Positions 45,118-53,324 of a stretch of DNA of 64,000 bases are shown here, one piece after another. The position numbers and the translations under genes were made by a program. The notes under the pieces are model-generated. The model ran no database searches, was not told the origin of the DNA, and saw only the letters and a list, made by a program, of their open reading frames with translations. How positions within the stretch are numbered: position 1 is the first letter of the stretch; every line of letters begins with the position of its first letter. The stretch covers positions 372,001-436,000 of the forward strand of contig NZ_LT629688.1 of the NCBI RefSeq assembly GCF_900101785.1, given 5' to 3'. This DNA is from Auraticoccus monumenti (GTDB lineage Bacteria; Actinomycetota; Actinomycetes; Propionibacteriales; Propionibacteriaceae).

Positions 45118-46092
45118 TCAGTGCGCCAGGGCGCGGTCGACTCCGTCGAGGACACGGTCCAGGTCGGGCAGGTACATGTCCTCCATCCGGCTGGGCGGGT
45201 ACGGCATGTCGTAGCCGGTGACCCGGAGCACGGGCGCCTCCAGGGAGTAGAAGCAGTGCTCGGTGATCCGGGCCGAGATCTCCGCACCGATGCCCAGGTT
45301 CTGCTGGGCCTCGTGCACCACGACCGCGCGACCGGTCCGCTGCACCGAGGCCACCACCGTGGCGGTGTCGATCGGGGAGAGCGTCCGCAGGTCGATCACC
45401 TCCAGGTCCAGCCCCTCCTCCGCGGCGGCGGTGGCGGCGTCCAGGCAGGTGCGGACCATCGGACCGTAGGCGATCAGCGTCAGGTCGGTGCCCTCGCGGA
45501 CCACGGCGGCCTGGTGCAGCGGGACCGGCGTCGCCGTCTCGTCCACCTCGGCCTTGTCGTGGTAGCGGCGCTTCGGCTCCAGGAAGATGATCGGGTCGTC
45601 GGAGGCGATCGACTGCTGGATCATCCAGTAGGCGTCGGTCGGGTTGGAGCAGGTGACGACCTTGAGCCCCGGGGTGTGGGCGAAGTAGGCCTCGGGGGAC
45701 TCGCTGTGGTGCTCCACCGCCCCGATGCCGCCGCCGAAGGGGATCCGGATCACGATCGGCAGCTTCTGCCGGCCGGCGGTGCGGAACCGGAGCTTGGCGA
45801 TCTGGGTGACGATCTGGTCGTAGGCGGGGAAGACGAACCCGTCGAACTGGATCTCCACCACCGGTCGGTACCCGCGCATGGCCAGCCCGACGGCCGTCCC
45901 CACGATGCCGGACTCCGCCAGCGGGGAGTCGATCACCCGGTGCTCGCCGAAGTCCTTCTGCAGACCCTCGGTGATCCGGAAGACCCCGCCGAGCTTGCCG
46001 ATGTCCTCACCGGCCAGCAGCACCTTCGGGTCGGCCTCCAGCGCGCGGCGCAGACCGGCGTTGAGGGCCTTGCCCAGCGTCATCCGGGTCAT
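45118..46092 (-). CDS. bkdB: 2-oxoacid dehydrogenase E1 beta subunit
   Basis: 324 residues. Transketolase-type pyrimidine domain: TLGKALNAGLRRALE at the start, VLLAGEDIGKLGGVFRITEGL, GTAVGLAMRGYRPVVEIQF with the Glu that activates thiamine diphosphate, and RIPFGGGIGAVEHHSESPEA with the catalytic His pair. The C-terminal half carries the transketolase-C domain (AVVVHEAQQNLGIGAEI). Works with E1-alpha to decarboxylate branched-chain 2-oxoacids. ATG 46092 overlaps the E1-alpha stop by 4 bp (ATGA); a second ATG three codons later is possible. Confidence 0.95.
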   Translation of the reverse strand: MTRMTLGKALNAGLRRALEADPKVLLAGEDIGKLGGVFRITEGLQKDFGEHRVIDSPLAESGIVGTAVGLAMRGYRPVVEIQFDGFVFPAYDQIVTQIAKLRFRTAGRQKLPIVIRIPFGGGIGAVEHHSESPEAYFAHTPGLKVVTCSNPTDAYWMIQQSIASDDPIIFLEPKRRYHDKAEVDETATPVPLHQAAVVREGTDLTLIAYGPMVRTCLDAATAAAEEGLDLEVIDLRTLSPIDTATVVASVQRTGRAVVVHEAQQNLGIGAEISARITEHCFYSLEAPVLRVTGYDMPYPPSRMEDMYLPDLDRVLDGVDRALAH

Positions 46093-47225
46093 CGCGCTCC
46101 CCCTCCGTCGGCGGCCACGGGTTCCATCTGGAAGCTGTCGGCGTACTCGCGGTAGGCCTGCTGCTGGGCGGCGAGGTACTCGGTCTGCTCGGCGTGGACG
46201 TGCTCGAACATGCCGTCCAGCCCGGGCGCGGTGAGCTCGAGGCAGCGCCGGCGCAGGTCCGCGGCCAGGTCGTCGGCCTCGGCGGCCAGGTCGGTGTAGA
46301 ACTGCTCCCCCACCGAGCCCGACGTCCGCAGCAGCGCCCGGACCCGCTCGATCGGGTCCCGCAGCCGCCACTTCTCCAGCTCGTCGGCCAGCCGGTACTT
46401 GCTCGGGTCGTCGGAGGTGGTGTGGGCACCCATCCGGTAGGTGTAGGCCTCGACCAGGGTGGGACCGCCGCCGTTGCGGGCCCGCTCCAGGGCGGCGTCG
46501 GTGACGGCCTTGACCGCCAGCACGTCGTTGCCGTCGACCCGGACGCCGGGGAAGCCGAACCCGCTGGCCCGCCGGTACAGCGGGATCCGGGACTGCCGGG
46601 TCATCGGCTCCGAGATCGCCCACTGGTTGTTCTGGCAGAAGAAGACGACCGGGGCGTTGTAGGAGCTGGCGAAGACGAAGGCCTCGTTGACGTCGCCCTG
46701 GCTGGTGGCCCCGTCGCCGAAGTAGGCCACCACGGCGGCGTCCTGCTCGGGGGTGCCGTTGCCGACCAGGCCGTCGCGCTCCAGGCCCATCGCGTACCCG
46801 GTGGCGTGCAGCGTCTGCGCACCGATCACCAGGGTGTAGATCCGGAAGCGGGTGGCCTCGGCGTCCCAGCCGCCCATGTCCACCCCGCGGAAGAGACCGA
46901 GCAGGTCGATGGGGTCCACGCCCATGCAGAACCCGACGGCGTGCTCGCGGTAGGTGGGGAAGACGACGTCGTTGGGCCCCAGCGCCCGGGCCGACCCGAC
47001 CTGGGCGGCCTCCTGGCCGAGCAGCGAGGCCCACAGACCCAGCTCGCCCTGGCGCTGCAGCGCGGTGGCCTCGGTGTCGATCCGGCGGCCGAGGACCATG
47101 TCGCGCAGGTAGCCGGCGACCTCCTCGTCGTCCCCGGTGAAGGCGTAGTCCGGGTGCTCGACGCGCTCGCCCTCGGGGGTGAGCAGCTGGACGAGATCGG
47201 TCTCGTCGGCGGGTGTGGGGCTCAA
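46089..47225 (-). CDS. bkdA: 2-oxoacid dehydrogenase E1 alpha subunit
   Basis: 378 residues from TTG 47225, chosen because GAAAGGA lies about 7 nt upstream; a GTG at 47252 would add nine residues but has poor spacing. ThDP-binding fold: LQRQGELGLWASLLGQEAAQVG, YREHAVGF, GDGATSQGDVNEAFVFAS (GDG...N diphosphate motif), NNQWAIS, and the phosphorylation-loop-like HTTSDDPSKYR. First gene of the operon; E1-beta follows with a 4-bp overlap. Divergent from DUF2330 across 276 bp. Confidence 0.93.
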   Translation of the reverse strand: MSPTPADETDLVQLLTPEGERVEHPDYAFTGDDEEVAGYLRDMVLGRRIDTEATALQRQGELGLWASLLGQEAAQVGSARALGPNDVVFPTYREHAVGFCMGVDPIDLLGLFRGVDMGGWDAEATRFRIYTLVIGAQTLHATGYAMGLERDGLVGNGTPEQDAAVVAYFGDGATSQGDVNEAFVFASSYNAPVVFFCQNNQWAISEPMTRQSRIPLYRRASGFGFPGVRVDGNDVLAVKAVTDAALERARNGGGPTLVEAYTYRMGAHTTSDDPSKYRLADELEKWRLRDPIERVRALLRTSGSVGEQFYTDLAAEADDLAADLRRRCLELTAPGLDGMFEHVHAEQTEYLAAQQQAYREYADSFQMEPVAADGGGAR

Positions 47226-47489
47226 CGACAGTCCTTTCGCCGGGGTGGGCACTCCGGTGGGTGTGCCGGCTCGCGTGCCACGTCGGCGCAGGGTGGCTGC
47301 ATCGCCGACTCAGCCGACCATAGCCCCGCCGTCGGGCACTGGCCAGAAAGCCAGGACGCCCGAGCATCCGCCGCCGGGGCGGTCGGGGCCGTCGGTGGCG
47401 AGGGCCGTCCGGAGCCGGGTCGGGCCGGCGCCGGGTCGGGCCGTGAGCCGGGTCGGGCCGGAGCGGCACCCGGTGCCCCCGCGCCGCCG

Positions 47490-47495
47490 TACCGT
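47490..47495 (+). promoter_or_regulatory. -10 box of leaderless DUF2330 transcript
   Basis: TACCGT, 6 nt before the ATG at 47502. Confidence 0.55.
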
Positions 47496-47501
47496 TCCCG
47501 C

Positions 47502-48509
47502 ATGCGTCCCGCCCTCCGCCTGCTGCTGGCCCTCGCCGTCCTGCTCGGCTGGTGGGTGGTCGCCCCGGACGCCCGCGCGTGCGCCTGCGGGGCGGTCGAA
47601 CCGGCCGACGGCCACCGGCTCAGCGCGGACGGGGAGCAGGCGGCCATCGTCTTCGACGGCACCCGCCAGACCACCGCGATCAGCATGGGACTGGAGGGCG
47701 ACGGGGAGGAGCTGGCCTTCCTGCTGCCGGTGCCCGCCACCGCGGAGCTGTCGCTGGCCCCGGACGACCTGTTCACCGTCCTCGACAAGCACACCCGGCC
47801 CGAGGTGCGCACCGAGTACCGCTACCTGCCGGTGCTCATGGGCGGGCCGGGGGACGGCGCCCCGGGTGGAGCCCCCGGGGTGGACGTGACGCGCCGCCAG
47901 CAGATCGGCGACTACGACGTCGCCGAGCTGTCCGGGGAGCCCGGGGCCGTCGGCACCTGGCTGGAGCAGAACGGGTTCCGGGTCCGTGAGGAGGTGCTGG
48001 CCGGGCTCGGCGTCTACCTGGAGGAGGGGTGGCGGGTGCTGGCCGTCCGGCTGGTCCTCGACGCCGTGCCCGACGGTCCGAGCCAGCCGCTGGTGGCCAC
48101 CTTCGCCACCGACCACGCGGTCTACCCGATGCGGCTGGGGGCCACCGCCACCCGGAGCCAGGCCGTCCGTCTCTACGTGCTGGCCGAGCACCGGGTGGTG
48201 GCCGAGGTGGAGGGGTCGGACGCGTTGCGGGTCCGCTACGCCGGTCCTCCGCCCGCGGCGATGGACGTCCTCGGCTCGCTGCCCGGTGAACCGGTGCTGA
48301 CCGCCTTCGACGACTCGCTGAACCCCCGCAGCATCGACGGGGACGTGCTGTTCACCGTCGACCCGGCCGGCGACGTCCCCTACCGCCAGGTGCGGGTGGT
48401 GGTCGAGGACCGCAGCTGGGTCACCCTCGTCGGCGTCGCCGGCGTCCTGCTGCTGGCCCACCTCGCGCTGCTGACCCTCGGGCTGGTGTCGCTGCGCCGG
48501 ACGGCATGA
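47502..48509 (+). CDS. DUF2330 domain secreted, membrane-anchored protein
   Basis: 335 residues. Signal peptide (residues 1-26) ending in DARAC, then a cysteine pair (ACACG) and a large exported domain with the DUF2330 pattern: early ADGEQAAIVFDGTRQ, LAFLLPVPATAELSLAPDDLF, and YAPLR-like VYPMRLGATA later. A C-terminal transmembrane helix (VGVAGVLLLAHLALLTLGLV) anchors it with a short basic tail. Function of the family is unknown. ATG 47502 lies 6 nt after TACCGT. Followed 19 bp later by the DNA ligase gene. Confidence 0.85.
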   Translation: MRPALRLLLALAVLLGWWVVAPDARACACGAVEPADGHRLSADGEQAAIVFDGTRQTTAISMGLEGDGEELAFLLPVPATAELSLAPDDLFTVLDKHTRPEVRTEYRYLPVLMGGPGDGAPGGAPGVDVTRRQQIGDYDVAELSGEPGAVGTWLEQNGFRVREEVLAGLGVYLEEGWRVLAVRLVLDAVPDGPSQPLVATFATDHAVYPMRLGATATRSQAVRLYVLAEHRVVAEVEGSDALRVRYAGPPPAAMDVLGSLPGEPVLTAFDDSLNPRSIDGDVLFTVDPAGDVPYRQVRVVVEDRSWVTLVGVAGVLLLAHLALLTLGLVSLRRTA

Positions 48510-48528
48510 TCCTCCCCAGGAGGCACCC

Positions 48529-50076
48529 ATGGAGCAGCTCACCCTCGGCGAGGTCGTCGCCACCAGCGCCCGCGTGGGCGCGACCCGGGCCCGCACGGCC
48601 AAGCGGGAGGCCATCGCCGCGCTGCTGGTGCGGGCCGGTGCGGACGAGGTGGGTCTGCTCACCGACTGGTTGAGCGGCTCCCTGCGGCAGCGCCGCACCG
48701 GTGTCGGCTGGCGGTCGCTGACCGACCTGCCGGAGCCGGCGACGACGTCCACGCTCACCGTGGTCGAGGTGGACGCCGTCCTGGACGCCCTGGAGGGCGA
48801 GTCCGGGACCGGCTCCCAGCAGCGGCGGCGCACTCTCCTGCACGACCTGATGGGCCGGGCCACGGCCGAGGAGCAGGTGTTCCTGCGTCGGCTGCTGACC
48901 GGTGAGCTGCGCCAGGGGGCGCTGGACGGGGTGGTGCTGGACGCCGTGGCCGCGGCCTCGGAGCTGCCGCTGGCGCTGGTGAGGCGGGCGGCCATGCTGG
49001 GCGGGACGGCGTCGGCGGTGGCGGTGGCCGCGCGCGAGGGCGGGGCGTCCGCGCTGGAGGCCTTCCGGCTGGAGCTGATGCGTCCGGTGCGACCCATGCT
49101 CGCCTCGTCCGCCCCCGAGGTGGGCGAGGCGCTGGACGCGCTGGCCCCGCCGTGGCTGGTCGACGCCAAGCTCGACGGCATCCGGATCCAGGTGCACCGT
49201 GACGGCCAGGACGTCCGGGTGTGGAGCCGGAGCCTGGACGACATCACCGAGCGCATGCCGGAGGTGGTGGCCACGGTGCGGGCGCTGCCGGCCGAGCGCC
49301 TGGTCCTGGACGGGGAGGCGCTGGCCGTCGACGAGGCCGGGCGCGCGGTCGCCTTCCAGGACAGCGCCTCCCTGGCCGCACGGCACCAGCGCAGCGACAC
49401 CGCCGCCTCCGGGAGCGGGCTGGGGTGCTGGTTCTTCGACGTCCTGCACCGTGACGGCCGCGACCTGCTGGACGCCCCCGCCGCCGAGCGCGCGGCCGAG
49501 CTGGCCGAGGTGGCCGGGGACCTGGTGGTGCCGCGACTCAGCACCGCCGACAGGGACGCCGCGCTGGCCTTCGCCGCCGAGGCGCTGACCGCCGGTCACG
49601 AGGGGGTGGTGGTCAAGGACCCCGCCGGGCCGTGGGAGGCGGGACGGCGCGGGAAGGGCTGGATCAAGGTCAAGCCGCGCCACACCCTCGACCTGGTGGT
49701 GCTGGCCGTCGAGCACGGCAGCGGGCGGCGGAGCGGGCTGCTCTCGAACATCCACCTGGGCGCCCGCGAGGGCGACGGCTTCGTGATGCTGGGCAAGACC
49801 TTCAAGGGCATGACCGACGAGATGCTGGCCTGGCAGACCGAGCGCTTCCGGTCGCTGGAGTGGCCCGACAGCCCGTGGGTGGTCGAGCGTGGGGACTGGG
49901 TGGTGCCGCTGCGGCCGGAGCAGGTGGTGGAGATCGCCTTCGACGGGCTGCAGCGCTCCACCCGCTACCCCGGCGGGCTGGCCCTGCGGTTCGCCCGGGT
50001 GCTGCGCTACCGCGAGGACAAGACCGCCGACGAGGCCGACACCATCGACGCGGTCCGGCGCCTGGCCGCCGGCTGA
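48529..50076 (+). CDS. lig: ATP-dependent DNA ligase (LigB/LigC-type family)
   Basis: 515 residues. N-terminal helical DNA-binding region (to about 195) followed by the ligase core: adenylation motif I VDAKLDGIRIQVHR near residue 208 with the nucleophile Lys, motif III RLVLDGEALAVD, motif IV GHEGVVVKDP, motif V KGWIKVKPRHTLD, and an OB-fold with the LGKTFKGMTDEML segment. This is the stand-alone ATP-dependent ligase of actinobacteria, extra to NAD-dependent LigA, used in repair. No Ku or primase (LigD-type) domain. ATG 48529 follows CAGGAGG. Confidence 0.92.
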   Translation: MEQLTLGEVVATSARVGATRARTAKREAIAALLVRAGADEVGLLTDWLSGSLRQRRTGVGWRSLTDLPEPATTSTLTVVEVDAVLDALEGESGTGSQQRRRTLLHDLMGRATAEEQVFLRRLLTGELRQGALDGVVLDAVAAASELPLALVRRAAMLGGTASAVAVAAREGGASALEAFRLELMRPVRPMLASSAPEVGEALDALAPPWLVDAKLDGIRIQVHRDGQDVRVWSRSLDDITERMPEVVATVRALPAERLVLDGEALAVDEAGRAVAFQDSASLAARHQRSDTAASGSGLGCWFFDVLHRDGRDLLDAPAAERAAELAEVAGDLVVPRLSTADRDAALAFAAEALTAGHEGVVVKDPAGPWEAGRRGKGWIKVKPRHTLDLVVLAVEHGSGRRSGLLSNIHLGAREGDGFVMLGKTFKGMTDEMLAWQTERFRSLEWPDSPWVVERGDWVVPLRPEQVVEIAFDGLQRSTRYPGGLALRFARVLRYREDKTADEADTIDAVRRLAAG

Positions 50077-50267
50077 CCGTCCCCTCCCTCACCGTTCCAC
50101 CGCGCCCTGACCGGCTGTATGTCGTCCCGGTCTCGACCGGCGTGGTGCGGCGTGTCGCGATGTCGCCGGCTCACGGCGTGCACGTCTGCAGGGAGGAGCC
50201 CCCGGTACCGCGATGAGCTGGGGCTCGCGCCGGGGTCGAACCGTGTATCCCACGACCAGGAGGCACC

Positions 50268-50843
50268 ATGCTCGACCTGACGGCGCAGACGACGGAGATC
50301 ACCCGGCTGGTGGCCGCGGTGCCCGAGGACGCCCTCTCCTCACCCACCCCCTGCCCGGGCTACGACGTCGCTGGCTTGCTGGCCCACCTGCACGGGCTGT
50401 CGATCGCCTTCGCCGACGCCGCGCGCAAGGTGGACGGGCCCACCACGCGGACACCCCCGGACCCGACGGCCGTCCGGCTCCCTGACGACTGGCGGACCAG
50501 CCTGCCGGCGGCGCTGACCGACCTCGCTGCGGCCTGGCAGACCCCCGGCGCCACGGAGGGCGCGACCTGGGCCGGTGGGCTCGGCTTCCCGGCCGAGCAG
50601 GCGCTGGTGGTCGCAGCCGACGAACTGGTCCTGCACGGCTGGGACCTCGCGGTGGCCACCGGGCTGGCCTACTCCCCGGACGCCGAGGCGGTCGGCGCCG
50701 CGCACGCCATGTGCGCGGCCACCCCGGACCACCCGTCCGCGCGGCAGGGTCTCTTCGGCCCCGTGCTCGAGATCTCGCCCGACGCGCCCCTGCTGGACCG
50801 CACGCTCGGTCTCGCCGGCCGCGACCCCGCCTGGCGCCCCTGA
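50268..50843 (+). CDS. TIGR03086 family metal-binding protein (DinB/maleylpyruvate-isomerase-like)
   Basis: 191 residues. Four-helix DinB-like fold: SPTPCPGYDVAGLLAHLHGL near residues 25-44 supplies a conserved metal-ligand His (HLHG), and AADELVLHGWDLAVATG near 120 supplies a second His (LHGWD). These proteins are related to mycothiol-dependent maleylpyruvate isomerase and may bind a divalent metal and a thiol cofactor; the role is not known. ATG 50268 follows ACCAGGAGG. Single gene, followed by the 99-bp repeat region. Confidence 0.9.
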   Translation: MLDLTAQTTEITRLVAAVPEDALSSPTPCPGYDVAGLLAHLHGLSIAFADAARKVDGPTTRTPPDPTAVRLPDDWRTSLPAALTDLAAAWQTPGATEGATWAGGLGFPAEQALVVAADELVLHGWDLAVATGLAYSPDAEAVGAAHAMCAATPDHPSARQGLFGPVLEISPDAPLLDRTLGLAGRDPAWRP

Positions 50844-50904
50844 CCTCCGCCTCCCCGGGCGCCGCGGCGACTCACCGCCCGAGGCCACCCTCCCGACACC
50901 TCCC

Positions 50905-51102
50905 ACCCACCGACGGGGCGACTGGCCGCCAGTGGTCGCCTCGATCAGCACGGAGACGACCAGTCACGGCCACTCGCACCCCGTCGTCGCCCCGGCCCCT
51001 TCCACCCACCGACGGGGCGACTCGCCGCCAGTAGTCGCCTCGCTCAGCACGGAGACGACCAGTCATGGCCAGTCGCCACCCGTCGTCGCTCCGGCCCCCA
51101 CC
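50905..51102. repeat. Two tandem 99-bp imperfect repeats
   Basis: Copy 1 (50905-51003) and copy 2 (51004-51102) align end to end, roughly 90% identical by eye. Each contains an inverted repeat (GGCGACT, 10 bp, AGTCGCC or GGTCGCC). A truncated copy starts near 51145. Confidence 0.85.
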
Positions 51103-51144
51103 CGGGGGTGGCCTGGAGGGCGCCGCATGGCTATCGGCGCCCCT

Positions 51145-51180
51145 GACGGGGCGACTCGCCGCTCGTGGTCGCCTCGACGA
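51145..51180. repeat. Truncated third copy of the 99-bp repeat
   Basis: GACGGGGCGACTCGCCGCTC and following bases match the 5' part of the repeat unit, again with a GCGACT/GGTCGC inverted repeat, then diverge. Confidence 0.6.
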
Positions 51181-51264
51181 CACGGCGGGGTACACCCCGA
51201 GCTGCCGGCTCCGCCAGCCGTCGTCGCTCGGTCTGGCGGGAGATGACGGGCTGCGTCCAGCCAC

Positions 51265-51287
51265 GAGCCTCCGCAGGAGCGAGGCTC
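51265..51287 (-). terminator. Hairpin at the end of the first SnoaL-like gene
   Basis: 7-bp stem GAGCCTC (51265-51271) with GAGGCTC (51281-51287), 9-nt loop; overlaps the stop codon of the gene on this strand. Confidence 0.4.
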
Positions 51288-51783
51288 AGCTTCCGCTGCC
51301 GGCGGCGGAGCCCACGTCCACACCGAGCTTGGCCATCACCAGCAAGGTGTCGTACAGCGCCCACTCCTCCACCAGTCGGTCCTCAGCATCCACCCGGAAG
51401 ATGTTGATGACGTCGAAGTCGAAGGGTTCGCCCGTCGGCTGGAGGGTGCCCATCGGCGCCAGCTCCAACGGGCGGGTGAAGACACCCGAGAAGCTGGTGC
51501 GAGCCGACATGTACTCGCCTCCCTGGTCGATGACGGCGCGCCGCTCGACCGTGAAGTCCTCGAGGGCGCTGCGGTAGCCGGCGAAGAAGGCCCACAGGTC
51601 CTCACGCGTCACCTCCCCACCGCCCGGGCCGTGGAAGCGGAAGGTGGGGTGGAAGTACGCCTCGAGTGCCTGCTGGTCCCCGCCGGCGATGCCGTCTCGG
51701 CCGATCATGATCAGCGCGCGTCCGCGAGCTGTGAGGGCGGCGTCGTCGGGCTGGATGAAGTCTTCGGTGGTGTTGTCGAACAC
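51286..51783 (-). CDS. SnoaL-like / NTF2-fold protein
   Basis: 165 residues from GTG 51783 with GAGGA upstream. Alpha-plus-beta barrel pattern of nuclear transport factor 2/SnoaL proteins: an N-terminal helix (RALIMIGRDGIAGGDQQALEAYFHPTFRFH), then GEYMSARTSFSGVF and DFDVINIFRVDAEDRLVEEWALYDT strands. Such proteins are small-molecule cyclases, isomerases or binding proteins. Member of a three-gene NTF2-fold cluster on both strands (51286-53064). Its substrate is unknown. Confidence 0.82.
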   Translation of the reverse strand: MFDNTTEDFIQPDDAALTARGRALIMIGRDGIAGGDQQALEAYFHPTFRFHGPGGGEVTREDLWAFFAGYRSALEDFTVERRAVIDQGGEYMSARTSFSGVFTRPLELAPMGTLQPTGEPFDFDVINIFRVDAEDRLVEEWALYDTLLVMAKLGVDVGSAAGSGS

Positions 51784-51881
51784 GGGTGGTCCTCGATCCG
51801 TCGTGTGGTGGTCGCTGACTGACGTGCTTCGCGGACGGCGTCGGCTCGAGCGCGCCACGTCGTTCGCGTCGCCGCAGGGGG

Positions 51882-51912
51882 CGTGCGAGGTCCCTGTGCT
51901 CGACCTCGCACG
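51882..51912 (-). terminator. Hairpin between SnoaL-like genes
   Basis: Perfect 10-bp stem (51882-51891 with 51903-51912), 11-nt loop, 17 nt after the stop of the minus-strand gene at 51930. Confidence 0.6.
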
Positions 51913-51929
51913 AGAGCTGGTCGGCGTGA

Positions 51930-52340
51930 TCAGCGTCCGGTGGCCGGGTTGTCGGCGGTGCCGGCGAGGTCGTTGCGGACGGCGTCGAGGTCGAGGAGGA
52001 ACTGCACCGAGGCCAGCTTGCCGTCGCGGAAGTGGTAGAACGCGGTCTCCTGCATCGTGAACGACCGGCCCGTCGCCTCCAGGCCGAACCAGCTCGTGAT
52101 CGGTGTGCCGGTGTCGACGAAGCGCACGGCGATGGTGTCGCCGTCCTCGAGCATGTCCCTGACGCCCCAGTGGAAGTCGGGGACGGCGGCGATGTTCGAC
52201 GCGATGACGCCCTGGTAGTCGGTCAGCGCCGTGTCCACGAAGTTGACCTCCAGCGTCTCGTGGACGTCCTGGTCGAGGTCGTCGAGGTGTCGGTTGTTGA
52301 GGCAGTCGAGGTAGTGCGCCAGCACGTCTGCGTTGCTCAT
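51930..52340 (-). CDS. Ester cyclase/SnoaL-like protein
   Basis: 136 residues from ATG 52340 (GGAAGGACG upstream); the frame stays open to a GTG at 52448, giving a possible 36-residue extension with no family character. NTF2 fold with VRFVDTGTPITSWFGLEATGRSFTMQETAFYHFRDGKL, which closely parallels the divergent gene at 52666 (both contain the DTGTP..WxGL and FYHFRDG blocks), so the two are paralogues. Family members cyclise or isomerise polyketide-like compounds; function here is open. Confidence 0.8.
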   Translation of the reverse strand: MSNADVLAHYLDCLNNRHLDDLDQDVHETLEVNFVDTALTDYQGVIASNIAAVPDFHWGVRDMLEDGDTIAVRFVDTGTPITSWFGLEATGRSFTMQETAFYHFRDGKLASVQFLLDLDAVRNDLAGTADNPATGR

Positions 52341-52665
52341 CGGTACGTCCTTCCGGCCGAGCCTCCACGCGACAGCGCGGTCGTGCTCGAGCCATGTGTG
52401 GTCGGGGCCGTGCCCCGCCTCCTGGTCGGAGGTGGTGTCAGTCGACACCCGGTTCCTGGAACAAGGTCAAGTGCTCGACCTGCGGCTCGGGCAGCGGCCC
52501 AGCAGGACGACAGCGGGCTCGCCCGAGGTCGGAGCACACGGGCCGCCCGGGTGCTGCTGCGCACGAGCTCGTCGGTGATGACGTCTTGACCGTGTCCCGA
52601 CCACAGGGTGTCCGGTGGGGCACGGAGCCCGGCACCCCGCCGAGGACGGAGAAGGAGACGGACAC
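52341..52665. other. Divergent control region of the SnoaL-like pair
   Basis: 325 bp between two divergent paralogues. Holds the MerR-like promoter on the left. On the right, TTGACC at 52587-52592 is a possible -35 for the plus-strand gene but no matching -10 box was found. Confidence 0.5.
52434..52470 (-). promoter_or_regulatory. Candidate MerR-type promoter of the minus-strand SnoaL-like gene
   Basis: -35 TTGACC (52465-52470 on this strand) and TCGACT (52440-52445) separated by 19 bp, the long spacer of MerR-regulated promoters. The spacer holds a perfect dyad GTTCC-A-GGAAC (52452-52462). A second dyad GGTGTC-4-GACACC lies at 52434-52449. Confidence 0.4.
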
Positions 52666-53064
52666 GTGAGTGACACCCAGGTCCACCTGCACGAGGTCTA
52701 CCACCGCTACATCGAGGCCATCAACAACCGCGAGCTCGACCGGATGCACGAGTTCGCCCACGACCAGCTGACCTTCAACGGCGAGCCGGTCTCGCGCGAC
52801 GACTACGTCGCTGCGATCCAGGGGCACCTGGCGGCGGTGGAGGACTTCGTGTGGCGGCTCGACGACCTCGTCATCGAGGGTGACCGCGTCGCGGCGCGTC
52901 TCACCGACACCGGGACCCCGGTCACCGAGTGGCTGGGTCTCCAGCCGACCGGCAAGGCTGTCGAGTTCACCGAGTACGCGTTCTACCACTTCCGCGACGG
53001 ACGTTTCGAGGACATGTGGTACCTCCTCGACACCCGGGCCGTCCAGAGCCAGCTGGGCGCCTGA
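52666..53064 (+). CDS. Ester cyclase/SnoaL-like protein
   Basis: 132 residues from GTG 52666, preceded by GAAGGAGA. NTF2 fold: N-terminal helix (VHLHEVYHRYIEAINNREL), then DRVAARLTDTGTPVTEWLGL and FTEYAFYHFRDGRFEDMWYLLD. Clearly paralogous to the divergent gene at 51930-52340 (same block order and spacing). The His and Asp that act as acid/base in SnoaL-type cyclases have counterparts in the FYHFRD block, but activity is not certain. A perfect 14-bp terminator follows. Confidence 0.82.
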   Translation: MSDTQVHLHEVYHRYIEAINNRELDRMHEFAHDQLTFNGEPVSRDDYVAAIQGHLAAVEDFVWRLDDLVIEGDRVAARLTDTGTPVTEWLGLQPTGKAVEFTEYAFYHFRDGRFEDMWYLLDTRAVQSQLGA

Positions 53065-53122
53065 GGAGCGAGGGACACATCCCCAGCACGCTACCTCCGC
53101 CGTTGCGCGCGGGCCCACAGCC

Positions 53123-53163
53123 GACCGCCCCACCTGTCCTCGTCGTCAGCAGGTGGGGCGGTC
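53123..53163 (+). terminator. Strong terminator hairpin
   Basis: Perfect 14-bp stem (53123-53136 with 53150-53163), 13-nt loop, 58 nt beyond the SnoaL-like stop; also blocks read-through toward the ABC permease. Confidence 0.75.
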
Positions 53164-53324
53164 CTCGGCGTACCGCTGCAGCGCCCGGGCTGCCGTGAGA
53201 GGACGTCGAGCGCGCATCGCCGCCGACGGCTCGACGGCCGACACGTACCGGTCGAGGCGTGTCGCTGCCCACCAGCGGGGCGCGCTGCCGACGGCCGAGC
53301 GGCAGCCGCCGTCACGGACGTCGG

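Larger units (their letters stand above)
50844..51285. other. Intergenic region built of degenerate 99-bp repeats
   Basis: 442 bp with no supported gene. It holds two tandem 99-bp repeats, a truncated third copy and hairpins (CCGCCAG/CTGGCGG near 51211-51233). Short frames on both strands are by-products of the repeat. Confidence 0.7.

Noticed and set aside
50905-51102. CRISPR array
   Set aside because: Repeats are 99 bp in direct tandem with no spacers and only two copies.
52341-52448. 36-residue N-terminal extension of the SnoaL-like protein from GTG 52448
   Set aside because: ATG 52340 has a better ribosome-binding site and aligns with the paralogue start; the extension spans the putative promoter.
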